Of a DNA stretch of 9,996 nt, positions 5,773-9,996 are shown one piece after another (within the stretch, counting starts at the first letter, position 1; each line of letters starts with the position of its first letter). This DNA is from Firmicutes bacterium UBA5388. Its GTDB lineage: Bacteria; Bacillota; UBA4882; UBA10575. Made by a program: the position numbers and the translations under genes. The notes beneath the pieces are model-generated. The model was not told the origin of the DNA. It was given only the letters and a program-made list of their open reading frames with translations, and did no database searches. The DNA lies in contig DHOO01000040.1 in the NCBI GenBank assembly GCA_002409975.1, positions 15,258-25,253 on the forward strand, in the 5' to 3' direction.

Positions 5773-6252
5773 ATGAAATCTCTTTTTTTCTATCAAACTA
5801 TTATTGGCAAAATAGGGGTAGTAGAAAATGAAGGTCAGATTACAAACCTTTATTTGGAAAGTGAGGAGCTCCCAACAGATCTAGAAATCAGAGAAACTGA
5901 GGTCTTAAAAACTGCAGGAAAACAACTGTTAGAATACTTTACTGGAAGAAGAAAGAACTTTGAGTTGCCGCTAGCGCCTGCCGGCACCGAGTTTCAAAGG
6001 CGGGTTTGGCAAGCTTTATGCCACATTCCTTATGGAGAAACGGTCAGTTATAAAGAGATAGCCAAAAAGATTAATAATGATAAGGCAACGCGGGCCGTGG
6101 GCATGGCCAATCATAGAAACCCCATTCCCATTTTTATCCCTTGTCATCGGGTAATTGGCGCTAATGGTAAATTAGTAGGTTATGGCGGCGGACTTGAGAT
6201 TAAAAAAGCTTTATTGGAATTAGAGTATTTAAATAAATCCTGTTGTTTGTGA
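5773..6252 (+). CDS. ogt: Methylated-DNA--protein-cysteine S-methyltransferase
   Basis: This is a suicide DNA repair protein that removes methyl or other alkyl groups from O6-methylguanine (and O4-methylthymine) onto its own cysteine. The active-site block IPCHRVIG is present (cysteine 124 counting from 5773). The DNA-binding part comes before it: GTEFQRRVWQALCHIPYGET, then VSYKEIA, then the arginine-finger segment RAVGMANHRNP. The tail GKLVGYGGGLEIKKALLELE is standard. The N-terminal domain (MKSLFFYQTIIGKIGVVENEG) matches the short Ogt/MGMT form without an Ada domain. I prefer ATG 5773 over ATG 5767 because GAGGTG at 5759-5764 is then 8 bases away and relatives begin 'MKSLFY'. Starting at 5767 would add two residues. 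The gene is divergent from the LysE-type gene with about 30 bases between them. Confidence 0.93.
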   Translation: MKSLFFYQTIIGKIGVVENEGQITNLYLESEELPTDLEIRETEVLKTAGKQLLEYFTGRRKNFELPLAPAGTEFQRRVWQALCHIPYGETVSYKEIAKKINNDKATRAVGMANHRNPIPIFIPCHRVIGANGKLVGYGGGLEIKKALLELEYLNKSCCL

Positions 6253-6286
6253 TTATTATTCTTGCGAAACATCAAAAATGCCTCCT

Positions 6287-6366
6287 AGCAAGATTATCTT
6301 ATAATATCTAAGTATTCCTTTTGATCTTCGATATTTAACTTAAAAATATACCTGCCTAATCTTGCT
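6287..6366. repeat. 10-bp inverted repeat with 60-base spacer
   Basis: AGCAAGATTA (6287-6296) and TAATCTTGCT (6357-6366) are exact reverse complements. A near-copy of the right arm, TATTCTTGC (6257-6265), lies exactly 100 bases before TAATCTTGC (6357-6365), giving alternative pairings with the middle arm. It could be an mRNA hairpin at the end of the ogt transcript or a short miniature element. No flanking target duplication was noticed. Confidence 0.4.
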
Positions 6367-6434
6367 TAAAAGGTTTTATTTAGTCACTTTTTGCAGTGAA
6401 ATTGTAAATATTAATTTATAGAGAAGGGAATATT

Positions 6435-6463
6435 TTGTTGATGTAGAAAATATACTATACAAT
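6435..6463 (+). promoter_or_regulatory. Weak promoter candidate for the lacI-type gene
   Basis: TTGTTG (6435-6440, 3 of 6) and TACAAT (6458-6463, 5 of 6) have a 17-base spacer. It would give a leader of about 255 bases. A better promoter closer to the gene was not found, although TATAAA at 6680-6685 is a possible -10 without a good -35. Confidence 0.25.
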
Positions 6464-6585
6464 AATAGTATTAACTAAATCTTATAGAAAAGTCAAGTTC
6501 TATCCTACTTTCATTTTCGTCTTTATGATTTATTGAGATATTTATTGTGGGAGACGGAAAATTAGTTGTAAAAAATTATTTGATG

Positions 6586-6635
6586 ACCTGGAAGGCAGGT
6601 GATCAAGAGCAAGGACGTTTCCGTAATTCCGGAAA
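6586..6635 (+). other. Two adjacent small hairpins in the lacI leader
   Basis: ACCTG (6586-6590) pairs with CAGGT (6596-6600) around GAAGG. Shortly after, TTTCCG (6618-6623) pairs with CGGAAA (6630-6635) around TAATTC. They lie about 90-140 bases before the LacI-type gene. They do not match a riboswitch class I know. They may be simple RNA structure or protein-binding sites. Confidence 0.3.
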
Positions 6636-6692
6636 AGAATAGTAAGAGAATATGTTAGTTAATAACGTTTCATTATTTTTATAAACAAATAT

Positions 6693-6704
6693 TTAAACGT
6701 TTAA
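6693..6704. promoter_or_regulatory. LacI-type operator in front of the regulator gene
   Basis: TTAAACGTTTAA is a perfect 12-bp palindrome with the central CG typical of LacI/CcpA-family operators, 21 bases before the regulator start. A matching site lies before the amylase gene. Its position suggests autoregulation. Confidence 0.65.
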
Positions 6705-6707
6705 CCA

Positions 6708-6715
6708 AAAAGGTG
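6708..6715 (+). promoter_or_regulatory. Ribosome binding site of the lacI-type gene
   Basis: AAAGGTGG lies 10 bases before ATG 6726. It begins four bases after the operator palindrome, so a bound repressor or activator would also sit close to the translation start region. Confidence 0.5.
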
Positions 6716-6725
6716 GCAGTAACAA

Positions 6726-7745
6726 ATGTGTGTAACAATAAGGGATGTAGCTCGAAAAGCAGGTGTGTCAATAGCAACAGTATCTTACATTATCAATGAC
6801 AAAAAACAAGTTACTCCGGAGACAAAAAAGAAAGTGTTAGATACTATTAAAGAATTAAATTATTTACCAAATTATAATGCAAGGGGACTAGCAAAACAAA
6901 AAACAAATCTTATAGGGATACTTATTCCCTATTGGAATACAGATCAGCAAACAGGGATAATGTTTGATAATCCTTTTTATAGTGAATTGGTCAGAGGAAT
7001 TGAAAGAGTAACAAGCAAAAATAATTATCATTTATTGTTGGTTGGTTCTAATCAAAAACCTGAGATAATTCATAATTTAATAGTTCAGCGGTATTTGGAT
7101 GGTTTGATAGTTATTGGCGCCTATAGTGAATTGTTATTTTATTTAAAGAAAACCGATTTACCCTTTATTTTAGTGGATAGTTATTTGCAAGATGATACTG
7201 TTTATTCAGTAGGAATAGACGATAGGTATGGAGGATATATTGCTACCAAATATCTTTTGGAATCAGGTCATAGAAGAATTGGTTTATTAACCGGGGAATT
7301 ATTAGATAATGGTGTTTATATGGAAAGATTCAAAGGGTATAGGCGGGCTTTAGAGGAAAAGGGATTAAGGGTTGATGATAAAAATATATATGAGACTGAA
7401 ACATCTTTTCGTGGAGGTTATGAGGGGGTTGATAAGCTATTAGATCAAAACAATTCATTAACTGGTATTTTCTCAACTGCAGACATTATCTCAGTGGGCG
7501 TATTAAAAAAGTTAAAAGAAATGGAGGTGTCTGTTCCCGATGATTTATCCTTAATTAGTTTTGATGATAATCCTTTTGCAGAATTTCTTTATCCAGCTTT
7601 AACAACGATTAACCAATCAATTATCATTAAAGGAAGTTGCGCTGCAAAATTATTGATGGATGTAATAAATAATAAAGAGATTGACGAAAAAAAAATTAAA
7701 TTACCGGTTAAGTTAATAAAAAGAGATTCTGTCCGACGGATTTAA
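6726..7745 (+). CDS. LacI-family transcription regulator of the amylase locus
   Basis: This 339-residue protein has the full LacI/GalR layout. The N-terminal helix-turn-helix is at residues 4-24 (TIRDVARKAGVSIATVSYII). The hinge helix around 46-60 (YLPNYNARGLAKQKT) has the leucine that inserts into the minor groove at the central CG. A periplasmic-binding-protein-like sugar domain runs from NLIGILIP (61) to the end. It includes DGLIVIGAYSE, YLLESGHRRIGLLTG, and the late SLISFDDNPFAEFLYPALTT block. Length is normal. It is followed after 47 bases by a secreted starch-degrading enzyme, so it probably senses maltose, maltodextrin or a cyclodextrin-like product. Whether it represses or activates cannot be read. 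Matching palindromes lie before both genes. Base composition is more AT-rich than the ABC operon. Confidence 0.92.
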   Translation: MCVTIRDVARKAGVSIATVSYIINDKKQVTPETKKKVLDTIKELNYLPNYNARGLAKQKTNLIGILIPYWNTDQQTGIMFDNPFYSELVRGIERVTSKNNYHLLLVGSNQKPEIIHNLIVQRYLDGLIVIGAYSELLFYLKKTDLPFILVDSYLQDDTVYSVGIDDRYGGYIATKYLLESGHRRIGLLTGELLDNGVYMERFKGYRRALEEKGLRVDDKNIYETETSFRGGYEGVDKLLDQNNSLTGIFSTADIISVGVLKKLKEMEVSVPDDLSLISFDDNPFAEFLYPALTTINQSIIIKGSCAAKLLMDVINNKEIDEKKIKLPVKLIKRDSVRRI

Positions 7746-7757
7746 TTTTTGGCCTTG

Positions 7758-7773
7758 AGTTAACCGTTTAACT
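7758..7773. promoter_or_regulatory. LacI-type operator in front of the amylase gene
   Basis: AGTTAACCGTTTAACT is a 16-bp palindrome with only one mismatched pair and a central CG. It shares the core TTAA(A/C)CGTTTAAC with the site at 6693-6706. It sits in the short gap between regulator and amylase. No good separate promoter was found in the gap, so it may act by blocking read-through transcription, or a promoter may overlap it. Confidence 0.65.
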
Positions 7774-7780
7774 TTTAATT

Positions 7781-7787
7781 GGGGGGG
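7781..7787 (+). promoter_or_regulatory. Unusual all-G ribosome binding site of the amylase gene
   Basis: The only Shine-Dalgarno-like element before the amylase is a run of seven G residues, ending 5 bases before ATG 7793 and 2 bases before ATG 7790. The spacing favours 7793 as the start. A G-run of this length can slip during replication, which would change spacing and strength. Confidence 0.5.
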
Positions 7788-7789
7788 TT

Positions 7790-9895
7790 ATGATGAGAAA
7801 CAAAACTATATATATTTTAGTTTTGTTGTTAGTTTTATCGGTTAACATAGTTGTTTTTGCTATAAATAGCAACGATGTTGGAAATAAATTAAATTATGAA
7901 TCAGATGTAATTTATCAAATACTTACAGATCGTTTTTTTGATGGAGATTCTTCAAACAACAATCCATATAATTTAGTCAATTCATATGACCCTTATAAAA
8001 CAGATGTAAATAAATATTTTGGTGGAGATTGGCAGGGAATCATTAATAAAATCCAATATCTTGCTAATATGGGTGTATCCGCAATCTGGATATCTCCACC
8101 TTATGATAATATGGATGAACCGTATTTATATGATGGCGAGTATTATAATGCATATCATGGGTACTGGGCAAAAGATTATTTTTTACCAGATGAGCATTGG
8201 GGTAGCATGCAAAAATTTAATGAATTAATTAATATAGCACATTCCTATGGAATAAAAGTAATAATAGATTTTGCACCTAACCATACTAGTCACAGGGATG
8301 GTGCAATAGATGGAGCTTTATACAGGGATGGCAATTTAATGGGCACACAGAATAATGATTATCAGGGGTTATTTCATCATAATGGCAACAGAGAAGACTG
8401 GGAAACGACTAGATTTGATTTTCAATACAAAGATTTAGCCAATCTATCAGATTTGTCACAGGAAAATTCGATTATCATAAGTTATTTAAATGATGCTATA
8501 AAATACTGGCTTAATACTGGAATTGATGGAATAAGAAATGACGCAATTCTTCATCAAAATGACGCCTTTTTAAAGTCTTGGGCTAATGAGATAAATGCAT
8601 ATAAGCCTGTTTTTCACTTTGGTGAATTTTTTATAAGCAAACCAAGTTCTTTGTATAACGACTATAGTACTTTTCAGGATAGAACAAGTATAAGTTTTCT
8701 GGATTTTGAATATGCCCATACAGTTCGAAATGTATTTGGTCATTTCTCTGAAAATATGTATGATTTAGAGAGTATGTTAACCTATACAGGAAATGATTAT
8801 ACTTATGAAAATGATGCAGTAACATTTATTGATAACCACGATATGGTAAGGTTTTATGAAATTCAACCGAATAATGATATTTTCCATACAGCCATTGCTT
8901 TTCATTTAACATCTAGAGGAACACCAGTTATATACTATGGAACGGAACAATATATTAACGGGTATGATTGTGATGATGGAAGACAGATGATGCCTTCTTT
9001 TAATAGTACAACTGCTTATCAACTTATCAATAAGCTGGCTAGTTTAAGAAAAGATAACCCGGCAATTCAATATGGCTCTACATGGGTTCGTTGGATAAAT
9101 AGTAATGTTATTATCTATGAACGACAATTTTATGATGATATAGTTTTGGTTGCAGTTAATCGAAGTGGATACAATTATAATATAAGTGGTTTGATTTCCA
9201 ACCTTCCTGCTGGTACATATAATGATCATTTAAATGGTCTGCTAAATGGTAATTCTATTACAGTAAACTCTAATGGTTCAGTAAATGAGTTTAATCTAGG
9301 ACCAACCGAGGTTGGAGTCTGGGAATATAGACAAATTACTTCTCATACACCACAAATAGGTGCAGTAGGGCCTACTATGGGGAGATCGGGAAATATTGTT
9401 GCTATTGATGGAGAAGGGTTTGGATTTTCAGAGGGTATAGTTAAATTTGATAACCTGCAAGCAGCCATTAATTCTTGGAGTAATACACATATAGAAGCAA
9501 TTGTTCCTAATATTACTCCTGGATTAAGAACAATTAGGGTTACAGTAACCGGTTTAACAAGTAATGCTTTTAACTATGAAGTTTTGACTGATGATCAGGT
9601 ACAAGTAATTTTTCATGTAGAAGCAATCACAAATATGGGTGAAAAAATATATATAGTTGGAAATGTTGAAGAAATAGGGAATTGGGATCCCAGTAAAGTT
9701 TATATGCCGTTCCATAACCCAAATTATCCTGAGTGGTTTTTACCTGTAAGTGTACCTGTAAACAAAAGAATTGAATTTAAATTTATCAAAAAGGATGAAA
9801 ATAATAACGTTGTTTGGGAAAGCGGAAGTAATAGAGTAATAACAACTCCTTCTTCAGGTAGTATTGATACAGTATTATATTACTGGAGAAATTAA
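7790..9895 (+). CDS. Secreted CGTase-like GH13 alpha-amylase with CBM20
   Basis: This 701-residue (699 from ATG 7793) exported starch-degrading enzyme has a signal peptide MRNK plus a long hydrophobic core ending VVFA, with likely cleavage after residue 24. Domains follow the CGTase order: A/B catalytic barrel (~38-415), C (~416-515), D IPT/TIG (~519-598), E CBM20 starch-binding (~603-701, W632, W649, W676). The catalytic triad is intact: nucleophile D251 in DGIRNDAILH, acid/base E279 in FHFGEFF, D351 in FIDNHDM, plus H165 and H350. Compared with known CGTases from memory, the central Tyr195 position is alanine (A217), Lys232 is leucine (L254), Trp258 is phenylalanine (F280), and the loop after NHTS is about five residues shorter. 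These changes favour hydrolysis to linear maltooligosaccharides over cyclodextrin formation. Paired with the upstream LacI-type regulator. Confidence 0.93.
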   Translation: MMRNKTIYILVLLLVLSVNIVVFAINSNDVGNKLNYESDVIYQILTDRFFDGDSSNNNPYNLVNSYDPYKTDVNKYFGGDWQGIINKIQYLANMGVSAIWISPPYDNMDEPYLYDGEYYNAYHGYWAKDYFLPDEHWGSMQKFNELINIAHSYGIKVIIDFAPNHTSHRDGAIDGALYRDGNLMGTQNNDYQGLFHHNGNREDWETTRFDFQYKDLANLSDLSQENSIIISYLNDAIKYWLNTGIDGIRNDAILHQNDAFLKSWANEINAYKPVFHFGEFFISKPSSLYNDYSTFQDRTSISFLDFEYAHTVRNVFGHFSENMYDLESMLTYTGNDYTYENDAVTFIDNHDMVRFYEIQPNNDIFHTAIAFHLTSRGTPVIYYGTEQYINGYDCDDGRQMMPSFNSTTAYQLINKLASLRKDNPAIQYGSTWVRWINSNVIIYERQFYDDIVLVAVNRSGYNYNISGLISNLPAGTYNDHLNGLLNGNSITVNSNGSVNEFNLGPTEVGVWEYRQITSHTPQIGAVGPTMGRSGNIVAIDGEGFGFSEGIVKFDNLQAAINSWSNTHIEAIVPNITPGLRTIRVTVTGLTSNAFNYEVLTDDQVQVIFHVEAITNMGEKIYIVGNVEEIGNWDPSKVYMPFHNPNYPEWFLPVSVPVNKRIEFKFIKKDENNNVVWESGSNRVITTPSSGSIDTVLYYWRN

Positions 9896-9996
9896 TTTTT
9901 TGGTATACATGCTAGAGGAGGTGAATGTAAAGTTATTACATAGTAGTCGCTCACGCTGGCTACCGCCCCCGCACGTGAAGTGATGAAAATTCAAAG
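9896..9996 (+). other. Downstream tail with an orphan strong Shine-Dalgarno and GC-rich end
   Basis: After the amylase stop there is no clear terminator hairpin. AGAGGAGGTGA at 9914-9924 is a near-perfect ribosome binding site, but the next codons are ATG TAA (9925-9930), a start directly followed by a stop. An in-frame GTG at 9921 gives a 20-residue peptide that overlaps the site itself. From about 9947 the composition jumps to GC-rich. ATG 9983 (MKIQ...) could begin a gene that leaves the window, but its upstream signal is weak. No gene is supported here. Confidence 0.4.

Larger units (their letters stand above)
6253..6725. other. Long AT-rich non-coding stretch before the LacI-type gene
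   Basis: These 473 bases hold no gene I can support. They contain a 10-bp inverted repeat around 60 bases (6287-6296 and 6357-6366), two small adjacent hairpin-capable segments near 6586-6635, a weak promoter candidate and the operator palindrome at 6693-6704. One frame is open at 6533-6641 (with residues VKNYLMTWKAGDQEQGRF) but has no ribosome binding site and no family I recognise. The length suggests a regulatory leader or the residue of a lost gene. Confidence 0.55.

Noticed and set aside
6533..6641. Open frame with VKNYLMTWKAGDQEQGRF in the lacI leader
   Set aside because: No start with a ribosome binding site, no family recognised, and only about 36 codons long.
7681..7719. TTGACG as a -35 box for a separate amylase promoter at the end of the lacI-type gene
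   Set aside because: No acceptable -10 element lies 16-18 bases downstream; the nearest TAATAA is 27 bases away.

Overview
The window looks like chromosomal DNA of a Bacillota (Firmicutes) bacterium, probably a clostridial or Negativicutes-like anaerobe. The reasons are AT-rich composition, strong AGGAGG-type ribosome binding sites, sigma-A promoters with TTGACA/TATAAT boxes, and gene types typical of that phylum: AbrB/SpoVT-type regulators, an AbrB-linked ABC-2 exporter, and a Gram-positive secreted five-domain amylase. The species cannot be named from the sequence.

Bases 1-2300 are a decayed region. It opens with the 3' end of a membrane protein (possibly an EcfT/CbiQ-like permease), then a degraded XRE-type regulator remnant. 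Next comes a toxin-antitoxin cassette in which both genes carry lesions: the AbrB/MazE-type antitoxin has an in-frame TGA, and the RelE/ParE-type toxin has a frameshift. A good terminator follows, then an intact small PQ-loop-like membrane protein and a C-terminal scrap of a ZIP-like metal transporter.

Bases 2320-4350 hold a compact three-gene operon: AbrB-type regulator, ABC ATPase, ABC-2 permease. It is driven by a perfect consensus sigma-A promoter whose -10 box sits inside an inverted repeat. Both gene junctions are ATGA overlaps, so the proteins are probably made together and the AbrB protein probably controls its own exporter. A strong GC-rich hairpin follows the operon.

Bases 4400-6250 carry three housekeeping-type genes: a uridine-kinase-like P-loop protein, a convergent LysE-type amino-acid exporter whose 3' end overlaps it, and a divergent O6-methylguanine-DNA methyltransferase.

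Bases 6250-9900 form a starch-use locus that is visibly more AT-rich. A 473-bp non-coding stretch leads to a LacI-type regulator, and 47 bp later to a secreted CGTase-like amylase of about 700 residues. A similar CG-centred palindrome lies in front of each gene, which suggests that the regulator controls itself and the amylase. The amylase keeps the full CGTase domain layout and catalytic triad, but residues linked to cyclodextrin formation are changed, so linear maltooligosaccharides are the more likely products. The last ~55 bases turn abruptly GC-rich and hold no gene I can support.
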